NCBI GenBank assembly: GCA_026981635.1
Contig: JALSIF010000280.1
Span: forward strand, 1-10,566
Length of the DNA stretch: 10,566 bases
Origin: a bacterium
Lineage (GTDB): Bacteria; 4484-113; JALSIF01
Direction: 5' to 3'
Shown: in pieces, positions 1-7,665 of the stretch
How the letters are laid out: each line of letters starts with the position of its first letter
How positions within the stretch are numbered: position 1 is the first letter of the stretch
Notes under the pieces: model-generated
Database searches by the model: none
The model's input: only the letters and a program-made list of their open reading frames with translations
What the model was told of the DNA's origin: nothing
Translations under genes and position numbers: made by a program

Positions 1-35
1 CACCGGCAGAGAAATCCTCATACTGAGAGCGAGGG

Positions 36-1859
36 ATGTGCGGAATATTTGGTGAAGTCGCCCGCGGCGAGGTGGTAGACGACCTCATTGAGGGGCTCAA
101 GCGACTGGAGTACCGCGGCTACGACTCGGCCGGGGTGGCGGTGCTTAACGGCGACGGCCTGGAAGTGCGCCGCACCAAGGGAAAGATCGCCGAGCTTGAG
201 AAGCGCCTGGCGGGAGCCAAGCTTGACGGCAGCTGCGGCATCGCCCACACCCGCTGGGCCACCCACGGTCGCCCCAGCGACCACAACGCCCATCCCCACA
301 CCGACCACACCGGCATGGTCAGCCTGGTCCACAACGGGATTATTGAGAACTACCAGGAGCTGAAGGAGGAGCTGGAGCGGGCGGGCCATCACTTTAAGAG
401 CGAGACCGACAGCGAGGTGATCGCCCACCTCATCTCCCACTACTACCGTGGTGACCTTCTGGAGGCAGTGCGCAGGGCGATAGCCCGACTTAGGGGAAGC
501 TATGCCATTGCGGTGATCCACAGCGACCACCCCAACACCATCGTGGCCGCCAAACACCAGTCTCCCTTGGTGGTGGGCCACGGTGATGAGGGCAACTACG
601 TGGCCAGCGATGTCACCGCCTTCCTCCACCGGACCAAGAAGGTGAGCTACCTGAAGGACGGGGAGATCGCCCTGGTCACCCTGGACGGGGTGCGCTTCTT
701 TGACGCAGCTAGCGGCGAGGAGATTGAAAAGCCGGTGGAGGAGGTCCCCTGGGACCTGGAGCTGGCCCAGAAGGGAGGCTACCCCCACTTCATGCTCAAG
801 GAGATCATGGAGGAGGGGGCGGTCTTCGCCGAGGCTCTGCGCGGCCGCATCGGCCACCGCGACGGCCTGCCCCACCTGCCGGGTCTTGAGCGGGTGCTCA
901 CCCCCGCTACCGACCTCATCTACCTGGTGGCCTGCGGGACCAGCTGGCACGCCGCCCTGATCGGCCGCTACCTGTTTGAGAAGCTGGCCCGGGTGCCGGC
1001 GGCGGCCGAGATCGCCAGCGAGTTCCGCTACCGCGACCCGGTGGTGACCGAAAACAGCGCCCTCATTGCCATCAGCCAGTCGGGAGAAACGGCCGACACC
1101 CTGGCGGCGGTGAGGATGATGGAGGAGCGGGGGGTCCCCCGCCTGGGGGTGGTAAACGTGCAGGGCTCCTCCATCACCCAGCACTGCACCCTAAACCTCA
1201 TGACCCAGGCGGGCCCCGAGATAAGTGTTGCCTCAACCAAAGCTTTCATCACCCAGCTTGCCGTCCTCTATCTGGTAGTGCTGAGGCTTTGTCTCATGCG
1301 CCAGACCCTGGACGAGGGAACGGTGCGCGAGCTGGTAAGCGAGCTTGCCAGCCTGCCGGAAAAGATCGGCAAGATACTGGAGAAGAAGGGAGAGCTTTTG
1401 GAGTGGGCAAGGGAATTTCACCGCTACGAAGACTTCCTCTACCTGGGCAGGCAGCTAAGCTTCCCGGTCGCCCTGGAGGGGGCGCTAAAACTTAAGGAGA
1501 TCAGCTACATCCATGCCGAGGGCTACCCGGCCGGCGAGATGAAGCACGGCCCCATCGCCTTGATTGACGAAAACTGCCCCACCGTGCTGGTGGCCCCCGA
1601 CTCGCCGGTGCTGGAGAAGTCCATTGCCAACCTGGAGGAGATCAAGGCGCGGGGGGGCGAGGTGCTGGTGATCACCAACCGGCCCGAGGCCTTCCGCGAC
1701 TACACCCGCTGGGTCTTCACCGTGCCGAAGTGCCACCACCTGGTAAGCCCGGTACTCACCGTAGTTCCCCTGCAGCTTTTTGCCTACTACTGCGCGGTTG
1801 AGCGGGGCACCGATGTGGACCAGCCGCGCAATCTGGCTAAATCGGTTACTGTGGAATAG
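36..1859 (+). CDS. glmS: Glutamine--fructose-6-phosphate aminotransferase (isomerizing), GlmS
   Basis: Cytoplasmic enzyme that makes glucosamine-6-phosphate from fructose-6-phosphate and glutamine, the entry step to UDP-GlcNAc, peptidoglycan and lipid A. Full length at 607 residues, close to the E. coli enzyme. The N-terminal glutaminase domain (about 1-240) starts MCGIFG, so Cys2 becomes the N-terminal nucleophile; this fixes the start. Further glutaminase motifs are YRGYDSAG (26-33), HTRWATHG (71-78), NGIIEN (100-105) and SETDSEVIAH (122-131). Two SIS isomerase domains follow: CGTSWHA (300-306) with SQSGET (347-352), then LKEISYIHAEGYPAGEMKHG (486-505), with Glu488 and His504 as isomerase residues. 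The tail DVDQPRNLAKSVTVE carries the sugar-binding Lys602. Odd: the conserved linker usually read as KEIxEQP is KEIMEEG here (256-261). The only Shine-Dalgarno-like bases are GAGAG at 25-29 and GAGGG touching the ATG. Only 35 bases lie upstream, so a glmS ribozyme cannot be judged. Confidence 0.98.
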   Translation: MCGIFGEVARGEVVDDLIEGLKRLEYRGYDSAGVAVLNGDGLEVRRTKGKIAELEKRLAGAKLDGSCGIAHTRWATHGRPSDHNAHPHTDHTGMVSLVHNGIIENYQELKEELERAGHHFKSETDSEVIAHLISHYYRGDLLEAVRRAIARLRGSYAIAVIHSDHPNTIVAAKHQSPLVVGHGDEGNYVASDVTAFLHRTKKVSYLKDGEIALVTLDGVRFFDAASGEEIEKPVEEVPWDLELAQKGGYPHFMLKEIMEEGAVFAEALRGRIGHRDGLPHLPGLERVLTPATDLIYLVACGTSWHAALIGRYLFEKLARVPAAAEIASEFRYRDPVVTENSALIAISQSGETADTLAAVRMMEERGVPRLGVVNVQGSSITQHCTLNLMTQAGPEISVASTKAFITQLAVLYLVVLRLCLMRQTLDEGTVRELVSELASLPEKIGKILEKKGELLEWAREFHRYEDFLYLGRQLSFPVALEGALKLKEISYIHAEGYPAGEMKHGPIALIDENCPTVLVAPDSPVLEKSIANLEEIKARGGEVLVITNRPEAFRDYTRWVFTVPKCHHLVSPVLTVVPLQLFAYYCAVERGTDVDQPRNLAKSVTVE

Positions 1860-1894
1860 CCTCAGAAACCCCAGGTAGCACTAAGGGACCACCT

Positions 1895-1919
1895 TGGGGG
1901 TAGGATAATCTAGCCCCCA
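1895..1919 (+). terminator. Hairpin between glmS and tRNA-Ser, possible glmS terminator
   Basis: TGGGGGTAG (1895-1903) pairs with CTAGCCCCCA (1910-1919) with one bulged G, around the loop GATAAT. It lies 35 bases after the glmS stop and 7 bases before the tRNA. There is no T-run after it, so it is not a classical intrinsic terminator. It could equally be a processing signal, or the AT-rich loop could be part of the tRNA promoter (-10-like GATAAT at 1904-1909, no good -35). Confidence 0.3.
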
Positions 1920-1925
1920 GCCACC

Positions 1926-2018
1926 GGAGGAGTGGCCGAGTGGTTGAAGGCGCCGGTCTTGAAAACCGGTAGGCGGGTACTCCCCGCCTCGTGGGTTCGA
2001 ATCCCACCTCCTCCGCCA
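1926..2018 (+). tRNA. tRNA-Ser (anticodon UGA)
   Basis: A complete class II tRNA can be folded by eye. The acceptor stem is GGAGGAG (1926-1932) with CTCCTCC (2008-2014), discriminator G at 2015 and an encoded CCA at 2016-2018. The anticodon stem CCGGT (1953-1957) and ACCGG (1965-1969) closes the loop CTTGAAA, giving anticodon TGA at 1960-1962, which reads UCA and related serine codons. A long GC-rich variable arm (about 1970-1990, GGCGGG paired with CCCGCC) is typical of serine tRNAs, as is discriminator G. The T arm is GTGGG-TTCGAAT-CCCAC (1991-2007). It stands alone, 66 bases after glmS and convergent with the next gene. Confidence 0.97.
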
Positions 2019-2072
2019 AGCCTGCACGGAAAACCAGGGTCGTCCCCCCACCGGGTGAGCCTATTCCCAGCG

Positions 2073-4301
2073 CTACTTTCCCTTGATGCCGTTTGCCTGC
2101 CAGGGGGGAGAAAAGTAGTCCGCCTGGCTTGGCCCAGACTGCTTTCCTCCACCCTGCCCCGACCGGTTCTGGTTCTGCTGGCTGGGGACGATGTTTAGCT
2201 GCAAAGTGGCGATGTTGTAGAGCACGTAGTCGGTGGGAATGGCCACCCGGTAGGCCCCCAGCTCCATCTTGCGGGGGTCATACATCTCACCGGGCTGGAG
2301 GGGACGGTAGATGATGATCACCAGTTCGTTGTTGCTCTGCTGGCGCTCAAGGACCTTGAGGATCTCGTCCAGGCTCCTAGGTGTGGGCGGAAGGAAGCTG
2401 AACATCTTGGTGGGGAAGAGGATCTCCCCCTTGCCGTAAAACTCGCTTCCCATGCTCATCAGCCCGCTGCCGCTCATCACCTGGACGGTGGTCATACCGG
2501 TGGGGAAGTCCTCCGGCAGGGTGATGCGGATGGACTGTTCAATGGGCTCCGAGCGGTAGGGTCGCAGGCGGACCTTGATCTCAAAGGGCTCCCCGGGGTG
2601 GACAGTAACCGGGGCGGCGGGTGGCTGGGGCTGCGGCTGGGCGCCTGCCTGGCCCCCCTGCTGTCCGCCCTGGGGCGATGGAACCTGGAGGAAGGAGCTG
2701 CCCCCGACCGGGTCGTAGAGGCCGGGGTGAAAACGGTAGAGCTGGGCCAGCAGGCGAAAGGCGGCCTTCTCCTCATCGCTGGCCGGCGGCTGGGGAGCCT
2801 GCCCCGGCCCGGGCTGGGGAGCCTGCTGGGGGGGCATCTGCCCCTCCCCTGGCGCTGCCCCAGTCTGCTGGCCAATCACCTCCACCTGCTCAATGGCCGC
2901 ATTGAGCCGCTTCTCGGTGATGTCCATCACCACCGCAATGCGGTCAATGTTTACCTCCTTGAAGGTGTTGTTGTAGAGCAGGTTTAGGATGGGAGTAAGT
3001 TCAGCCGCCACCGCGAAGGGGGCAAAGCTGCCGTCGTAGCTGAAGTCCTCAATCTGAACCGCCTCGTTTAGATCCCTACTCTCAAAGCTCACCCGGTAGT
3101 GGATGGTCCCCCGGGGCATGCGGTCCAGAAACTCCATTGACTTAGTGAGGATGCTGATGGTGACCAGGGAAGGGGTCATGTCCCGGTCCCTGATCACCTC
3201 AAAGGCGTAGTGCTCAGAGATCCCCCGGTCAAAGTCGTTGATCTCCAGGCTAACCGGCACCATGCGGGATTTAAGGCCCAGCCAGCCGGCTACCGCCGCC
3301 GAACGGTCGCTGGTCAGGGTGCCCAACTCCCCACCGATGGGTACCCCCAGTTTGAAGCTGATTACCGGCGAGCTGAGGGTCTTTAGCACATACCCCTTGG
3401 CAAAGGGCATCTCGGTGTCTCCCTTGTTGAAGAAAGGATGACCGAAGATGAGCACCGATCCGTCTTTGCGCACATCGGTCACCGTCCCCAGGGCGTAAAG
3501 CTCTAGATCGCCCCTCACCAGCTGGGCCACCACCGCATCCCCCGGCCTTAGGCCCTCCACCTTCATCGGCCTAAGCAACCTCACCTGCTCGGCAGAAACC
3601 CCACTGCCGCCGAGGGAGATCAGGTTCTGGGCCATGGGCCCCAGGGCCTGGGCAAACAGCGGACGCACCCGCTCCAGGGTGAGGGGGGAAACCCCCCCCA
3701 GAAAGATGGGCGGCGTGAGCCTCACGTCGGGCCCCGGACCGGCGGGAGGAGCAGGGGGGGGTGGAGGAGCCTGACTGCCCCCCTCTTCCTCGCGAGGCAT
3801 CTCCCCCGGGGAGATGGGACCTGGACTGGTCTCGGGGAGCTTCGGCCGGGGTCTGAAGCGTGGATCACCGGGGGGGATCAGAGGGCGGTCAAAACCCTGC
3901 CCCTTGGGCTGAAGGAGGGCCCTGAGCATGGAGTGGATGGGGGTGATACCCCCGATGTCTCCCTCCGTGTTGGGGAAGGCGATGCTCACTGCCCCGACCA
4001 GCTTTCCCCCGATATAGACCGGGCTGCCCGAAAATCCCTGGGCGATACCACCGGTCTTCTTGATCAGGGGACCGCTGAAGCGGGCGATGATCAGGGGGCC
4101 GCCGTCGGTTCCTCCGTAGGGGTCAATGTCAATGATCTCCACCTCAAAGCGGTCAATGCGGGTGCCCTCCACCACGGTGAGGCCGTAGCCCTTCATGCCA
4201 CTTTTTAGTTTTGACCAGTGGAGGTATTCGGTCGCCTGGGCGGGAACCGCCAGCAGAAGCAGGGCAGCCACCAGACCACCCAAAAAACTAGGCCTTAGCA
4301 T
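2073..4301 (-). CDS. Exported SpoIVB-type (S55) peptidase-domain protein with permuted motif order
   Basis: Predicted exported protein of 742 residues. The start at 4301 is preferred over an in-frame ATG at 4328: it has AGGAG eight bases upstream and is followed at once by a signal peptide (MLRPSF, hydrophobic 7-20, cleavage after AQA at 21-23). Residues about 35-127 hold GMKGYGLTVV and then TGGIAQGFSGSPV, matching the Ser motif of SpoIVB (S55) peptidases; Ser91 is the candidate nucleophile. A Pro-rich linker (about 140-195) follows, then YALGTVTDVRKDGSVLIFGH, which matches the SpoIVB His motif (His288). B. subtilis SpoIVB has these motifs in the opposite order. The position of its catalytic Asp appears to be Ser here. 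No PDZ domain is seen. Residues about 480-565 are Gln/Pro/Gly-rich and lead to a beta-type C-terminal region (566-705) and a disordered tail. Substrate unknown; it may be a non-catalytic scaffold. Proteins of this layout are, from memory, annotated simply as S55-domain proteins in several non-sporulating phyla. Confidence 0.85.
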   Translation of the reverse strand: MLRPSFLGGLVAALLLLAVPAQATEYLHWSKLKSGMKGYGLTVVEGTRIDRFEVEIIDIDPYGGTDGGPLIIARFSGPLIKKTGGIAQGFSGSPVYIGGKLVGAVSIAFPNTEGDIGGITPIHSMLRALLQPKGQGFDRPLIPPGDPRFRPRPKLPETSPGPISPGEMPREEEGGSQAPPPPPAPPAGPGPDVRLTPPIFLGGVSPLTLERVRPLFAQALGPMAQNLISLGGSGVSAEQVRLLRPMKVEGLRPGDAVVAQLVRGDLELYALGTVTDVRKDGSVLIFGHPFFNKGDTEMPFAKGYVLKTLSSPVISFKLGVPIGGELGTLTSDRSAAVAGWLGLKSRMVPVSLEINDFDRGISEHYAFEVIRDRDMTPSLVTISILTKSMEFLDRMPRGTIHYRVSFESRDLNEAVQIEDFSYDGSFAPFAVAAELTPILNLLYNNTFKEVNIDRIAVVMDITEKRLNAAIEQVEVIGQQTGAAPGEGQMPPQQAPQPGPGQAPQPPASDEEKAAFRLLAQLYRFHPGLYDPVGGSSFLQVPSPQGGQQGGQAGAQPQPQPPAAPVTVHPGEPFEIKVRLRPYRSEPIEQSIRITLPEDFPTGMTTVQVMSGSGLMSMGSEFYGKGEILFPTKMFSFLPPTPRSLDEILKVLERQQSNNELVIIIYRPLQPGEMYDPRKMELGAYRVAIPTDYVLYNIATLQLNIVPSQQNQNRSGQGGGKQSGPSQADYFSPPWQANGIKGK

Positions 4302-4411
4302 CTTTCTCTCTCCTGAGGAGAAATTCATCCCTCTCGCCTGAGGACATCACCAAACTTTACCCTACCCCAGTAAAGACCATTCCCCACCCTGGCCAGTGGA
4401 AGGGGAAAGTT

Positions 4412-4431
4412 GCCAACCCGGAGAGGCTGGC
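4412..4431 (-). terminator. Hairpin directly after the EF-G-like gene
   Basis: On the - strand GCCAGCC (4431-4425) pairs with GGTTGGC (4418-4412) through seven pairs including one G-U, with a six-base loop. It touches the stop codon of the EF-G-like gene. The bases that follow, AACTTTCCCCTT, contain only short T-runs, so termination may be weak and read-through into the S55-domain gene is possible. The rest of the gap (4302-4411) carries the Shine-Dalgarno of that gene and no promoter I would trust. Confidence 0.35.
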
Positions 4432-6594
4432 TCAGCTCGCTTCTGCCCGCTGCCGCTCCCGCTCGGCGATGATCTTTTGCTGCAGGTCGCCGGGCAACTC
4501 CTCGTAGTGGGAGAACTCCATCTCAAAGTAGCCCCTACCCTGGGTTATGGAACGCAGGGTATTGATGTAGCCGTACATCTCGGCCAGGGGAACCAGGGCG
4601 TTTATGGCCTGCTGGCCACCGCCGATGGCCTCCATCCCCTGCACCCGGCCGCGGCGGGAGTTGAGATCCCCCATCACATCGCCGGTAAACTCCTCCGGCG
4701 CAATCACCCTCACCTTCATGATGGGCTCAAGCAGGACCGGCTGGTCCTTGAAGAAGGCGTCCTTGAAGGCGAGGTTGGCGGCCAGCTTAAAGGCGATCTC
4801 CGAGCTGTCCACCGGGTGGTACTTGCCGTCGTAGACCCGCGCCCTCAGGTTCATGATGGGGTAGCGGGCCAGCACCCCCTGCTCCATGGTCTCAAGCACC
4901 CCCTTTTCCACCGCGGGGATGAACTTCTGGGGGATCACCCCCCCTTTGATGGCGTCCTCAAACAGGAGCACGCCGCCCCAGGGGAGGTCGTGGAGGTTTC
5001 TTGCTTTGACCTCGTCGGAAGGAGGCTGGTCAATGAGCTGCTGGGCCTCTTCCTTGGTTATGGGCTCAAGCTCAAGATAGACATCGCCGAACTGGCCCCG
5101 GCCTCCGGTCTGCTTCTTGTGGCGGCCATAGCCCTGCACCTTGGAGCGCAGGGTCTCCCGGTAGTTGACTTCGGGCCGCTCGTAAGTCACCTCCACTCCA
5201 TAGCGGCTCTTTAGCCGGTCCCTCACCACCTCCAGGTGGAGCTGGCCCATGCCGTAGATGACCAGCTCCCCCGTCTCCCGGTTCTGCTCAAGCTTTAGGG
5301 TTGGGTCCTCCCCCACCAGCTGGTGGAGGCCGGCGGCCGCCTTCTCCAGGTCGTCTCGGCTCTGGGTGGCCACCTTCTCAAAGGCCAGCGGGCTGGGGAA
5401 GGGGATGGGAGGAAAGACCACCGGGCTTGATCCGTCGCAGAGGGTGTCTCCGATGTGGGTGTCTTTAAGCTTTACCGTGGCCACGATGTCTCCCGCCTCC
5501 GCCTCGGTGGTGGTGATGCGTTCCTTGCCCCTGAGCATCATCATGCTGCCGATGCGCTCCTGGCCGTCGCGGAAGCTGTTTAGCACCGTGTCGCCACTTC
5601 TTACCATCCCCGAGTAGACCCTGAAAAAGGTGATCTCGCCTAGGGCGGGGTCAAACAGCTGTTTGAATACCCGGGCGGCAAAGGGGGCATCGGGCTTGGT
5701 CTCCCTCACCACCTCCTCCTCCGGGTAGCCCGGCTTTGTTCCCTTGACCGACTGGCGGAATCCAGGGTCGGGAAGGTACCTGACTACCAGATCAAGCAGA
5801 CTCTTGGTGCCCACCATCTGCTTGGCGCTGCCCCCCACCACGGGGACCAGCTCACCCTTAAGGGTGCTCTGCCGGAGCACCTCCCGGAGCTTCTCAACCG
5901 AGGGTTCCTCCCCCTCTAGGTAGGCTTCCATCAGCTCGTCATCCCGCTCCACAATGGAGTCAATCAGCTTCTCCCTGAGGGCTGCGATGGTGTCGGCGAG
6001 CTCTGCCGGTGGCTCACCCTCCTCCACCTTGCCATCCTTGGTAACGATCAGCTTCTGCTCTAGCAGGTTGACCAGGCCGGTAAGTTCATGGCCCTGCTTT
6101 ACGGGCAGGAAGAGGGGCGCCACCCCCGAGCCGAAGATCTCCTGGCACTGGGCAACCACCTCACTGAAGTCGGCGTTCTCCCGGTCCAGCTGGTTGATGA
6201 AGAGGAGGCGGGGCAGGCCAAACATCTCGCAATATTCCCATGCACGGATGGCCTGGGGCTCCACCCCGTGGGCACCGTTCAGCACGATAACCGCCCCATC
6301 AACCACCCTGAGGGCAGCCACCATCTCGCCCACAAAGTCCAGAAATCCGGGGGTGTCAATCAGGTTGATCTGGTAGCCCTGGTAGTTGAGCGGAAGGATG
6401 GAGGCGCTGATGGAGTTGCCCCGCTCCTTCTCCTCGGGCAGGAAGTCGCTGACGGTATTTCCGTCCTCCACCGAGCCCATGCGAGTAATGACCCCAGTGA
6501 GGTAGAGGATGGCCTCTGCCAGGGTGGTCTTTCCCGTGGTGCCGTGGCCAACCAGAGCGACGTTACGCTTCTTCTCAAGCGGGACCTTTGCCAT
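4432..6594 (-). CDS. Elongation factor G-like translational GTPase (EF-G2 type)
   Basis: A 720-residue protein with the complete EF-G layout but of the divergent EF-G-like (EF-G2) branch rather than housekeeping FusA. The GTPase domain has G1 GHGTTGKTT (16-24), switch I RGNSIS (58-63, where FusA has RGITI), G3 DTPGF (80-84, where FusA has DTPGH) and G4 NQLD (134-137, where FusA has NKMD). Domain II is about 300-390, domain III about 400-475 (IYGMGQLHLEVV, 446-457), domain IV includes GGRGQFGDVYLELEP (497-511) and YDGKYHPVDSSEI (588-600), and domain V is about 620-700 (EPIMKVRV, GDLNSRRGR, MYGYINTLRS). Substitution of the GTPase-activating His by an aromatic residue is, from memory, common in this branch; the Lys-to-Gln change in G4 is less expected. 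Some EF-G2 proteins are ribosome-dependent GTPases, others show little activity, so the role here is unsettled. Start: GGTGAGAGGAA lies just before the ATG. It is divergent from the epimerase-like gene. Confidence 0.94.
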   Translation of the reverse strand: MAKVPLEKKRNVALVGHGTTGKTTLAEAILYLTGVITRMGSVEDGNTVSDFLPEEKERGNSISASILPLNYQGYQINLIDTPGFLDFVGEMVAALRVVDGAVIVLNGAHGVEPQAIRAWEYCEMFGLPRLLFINQLDRENADFSEVVAQCQEIFGSGVAPLFLPVKQGHELTGLVNLLEQKLIVTKDGKVEEGEPPAELADTIAALREKLIDSIVERDDELMEAYLEGEEPSVEKLREVLRQSTLKGELVPVVGGSAKQMVGTKSLLDLVVRYLPDPGFRQSVKGTKPGYPEEEVVRETKPDAPFAARVFKQLFDPALGEITFFRVYSGMVRSGDTVLNSFRDGQERIGSMMMLRGKERITTTEAEAGDIVATVKLKDTHIGDTLCDGSSPVVFPPIPFPSPLAFEKVATQSRDDLEKAAAGLHQLVGEDPTLKLEQNRETGELVIYGMGQLHLEVVRDRLKSRYGVEVTYERPEVNYRETLRSKVQGYGRHKKQTGGRGQFGDVYLELEPITKEEAQQLIDQPPSDEVKARNLHDLPWGGVLLFEDAIKGGVIPQKFIPAVEKGVLETMEQGVLARYPIMNLRARVYDGKYHPVDSSEIAFKLAANLAFKDAFFKDQPVLLEPIMKVRVIAPEEFTGDVMGDLNSRRGRVQGMEAIGGGQQAINALVPLAEMYGYINTLRSITQGRGYFEMEFSHYEELPGDLQQKIIAERERQRAEAS

Positions 6595-6728
6595 TTCCTC
6601 TCACCCTAAGACCGAAGTGGATGGGAAAGTTTCTCAAAGGAAGTGGGCTAAGAATTCTAACACAGGGGCCGCCCCCTCCGGTGAGCCTACCCAGGCGTTG
6701 GAGAAAGAGAGGATATGATTGGTAACAA
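6595..6728. promoter_or_regulatory. Divergent intergenic region with a candidate + strand -10 element
   Basis: This 134-base gap separates two divergent genes and should hold both promoters. On the + strand TATGAT (6714-6719) is one base from the -10 consensus; no -35 is visible at 16-18 bases upstream. A start site about seven bases beyond it would fall at about 6726-6728, at or just before the ATG at 6729, which would give a leaderless or near-leaderless mRNA. On the - strand TAGAAT (6659-6654) is a weaker -10-like match, also without a clear -35. Confidence 0.25.
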
Positions 6729-7664
6729 ATGAATGGGGAAGTGGCCCGCATCGCAGTGAGCGGAGCTACCGGCCTGGTGGGCTCCGCCCTGGTGGAGCGC
6801 CTAAACCAGCTTGAACGGCAGGTGATCCGCCTCACCCGCAGCCGGCTGATCGCCGCTGAGCGGGAGGACAGCGTCTTCTGGGACCCTTTGATCAATCAGG
6901 TGGATGTGGAGAGGCTGGAGGAACTCAAGCCTGAGGCGGTGGTTCACCTGGCCGGGGAGAGCATCCAGGGCAGGTGGAGCGAAGAGAAGAAGAAGGAGAT
7001 CCTGCGCAGCCGCGAAGAGGGGACCCGCCTGCTGGCCAAGACCTTGGCCAGCATGGAAAATCGTCCCTCGCTGCTCATCTCCGCCTCGGCGGTGGGCTAC
7101 TATGGCAATCGGGGGGAGGAGGAGCTATCCGAAGAGAGCGACCCGGGCTACACCTTCCTCGCCGAGGTGGCCAAGCGGTGGGAGGCCGCCTGCCAGCCGG
7201 CCCGGGAGGCAGGCATCAGGGTAGTCAATCTGCGCATAGGCATGGTTCTCAGCCGCCGGGGAGGAGCGCTGGCTAAGCTTATTCCTCCCTTCCGGCTTGG
7301 CCTGGGGGGAAGGGTTGGCTCGGGGCTCCAGTGGTGGAGCTGGATCAGCTTGGTTGACCTGGTGGACATCATCCTCTTTCTGCTGCTTAGGAGTGACACC
7401 CAGGGACCCATCAATGCCGTCTCTCCCCAACCGGTGAGGAATGTGGAGTTTACCCGAGAACTGGCCCGCATCCTGCGCCGGCCGGCCATCCTTCCCCTGC
7501 CCGAGTTCATGGTGCGGCTGCTATTTGGACAGATGGGGGAGGAGCTTCTTCTGGCAAGCACCAGAGCTCTCCCCCAGCGGCTGGAGGAGCTTGGCTTCAG
7601 CTTCCGCCTGCCCACCCTGGCGGATGCCCTGGAATACCACCTGTTTGAAGAGGCCGCCGCCTAG
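6729..7664 (+). CDS. TIGR01777/YfcH-family NAD(P)-binding epimerase-like protein
   Basis: An extended short-chain dehydrogenase/reductase-fold protein of 311 residues, close to the usual length of the TIGR01777 family (E. coli YfcH, human SDR39U1). The Rossmann motif GATGLVG is at 12-18, VHLAGESIQGRWSEEKK at 72-88, SASAVGYYG at 118-126 and the family-typical LRIGMVLSRRGGALAKL at 168-184. The C-terminal part (about 250-305, from RRPAILPLPEF to LPTLADALEYHL) is the DUF1731-type cap. The cofactor is probably NADP(H); the substrate is not known for the family. Where relatives usually read WSWIHxxDLV this protein has WSWISLVDLV (203-212), losing the His. The start is not settled: no Shine-Dalgarno lies at normal distance from ATG 6729. 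It may be leaderless, coupled to a five-codon frame at 6715-6732 that overlaps it by ATGA, or start at GTG 6741, which would give the family-like MARIAVSGATG. It is transcribed alone. Confidence 0.94.
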   Translation: MNGEVARIAVSGATGLVGSALVERLNQLERQVIRLTRSRLIAAEREDSVFWDPLINQVDVERLEELKPEAVVHLAGESIQGRWSEEKKKEILRSREEGTRLLAKTLASMENRPSLLISASAVGYYGNRGEEELSEESDPGYTFLAEVAKRWEAACQPAREAGIRVVNLRIGMVLSRRGGALAKLIPPFRLGLGGRVGSGLQWWSWISLVDLVDIILFLLLRSDTQGPINAVSPQPVRNVEFTRELARILRRPAILPLPEFMVRLLFGQMGEELLLASTRALPQRLEELGFSFRLPTLADALEYHLFEEAAA

Positions 7665-7665
7665 C

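Noticed and set aside
1-26. End of an upstream + strand gene (…PAEKSSY, TGA at 24-26)
   Set aside because: Only seven codons are visible and another frame is also open; nothing identifies a product.
1-35. glmS ribozyme or riboswitch upstream of glmS
   Set aside because: Only 35 bases precede the start codon; the ribozyme core would be longer and lie mostly outside, and nothing visible resembles it.
18-1184. A 388-codon open frame on the - strand under glmS
   Set aside because: It is antisense to an unmistakable glmS, has no recognisable motifs and has the Val/Gly/His-rich composition expected of a GC-rich shadow frame.
2640-2860. Tandem repeat or CRISPR-like structure in the Pro/Gln-rich part of the S55-domain gene
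   Set aside because: The repetition is low-complexity coding (PQ, GP, PPP runs) without regular units or spacers.
2598-2987. A 129-codon + strand frame opposite the S55-domain gene
   Set aside because: It arises from the Pro/Gln-rich linker read backwards and shows no independent gene features.
4396-5214. A 272-codon + strand frame opposite the EF-G-like gene
   Set aside because: It mirrors EF-G coding sequence on the other strand; the composition is that of a shadow frame and no domain is seen.
2050-6697. Similar short stretches CCGGGTGAGCCTATTCCCAGCG (2051-2072) and CCGGTGAGCCTACCCAGGCG (6678-6697) as a dispersed repeat
   Set aside because: The identical core is only GTGAGCCTA plus CCCAG; two copies this short in GC-rich intergenic sequence are not evidence of a repeat family.
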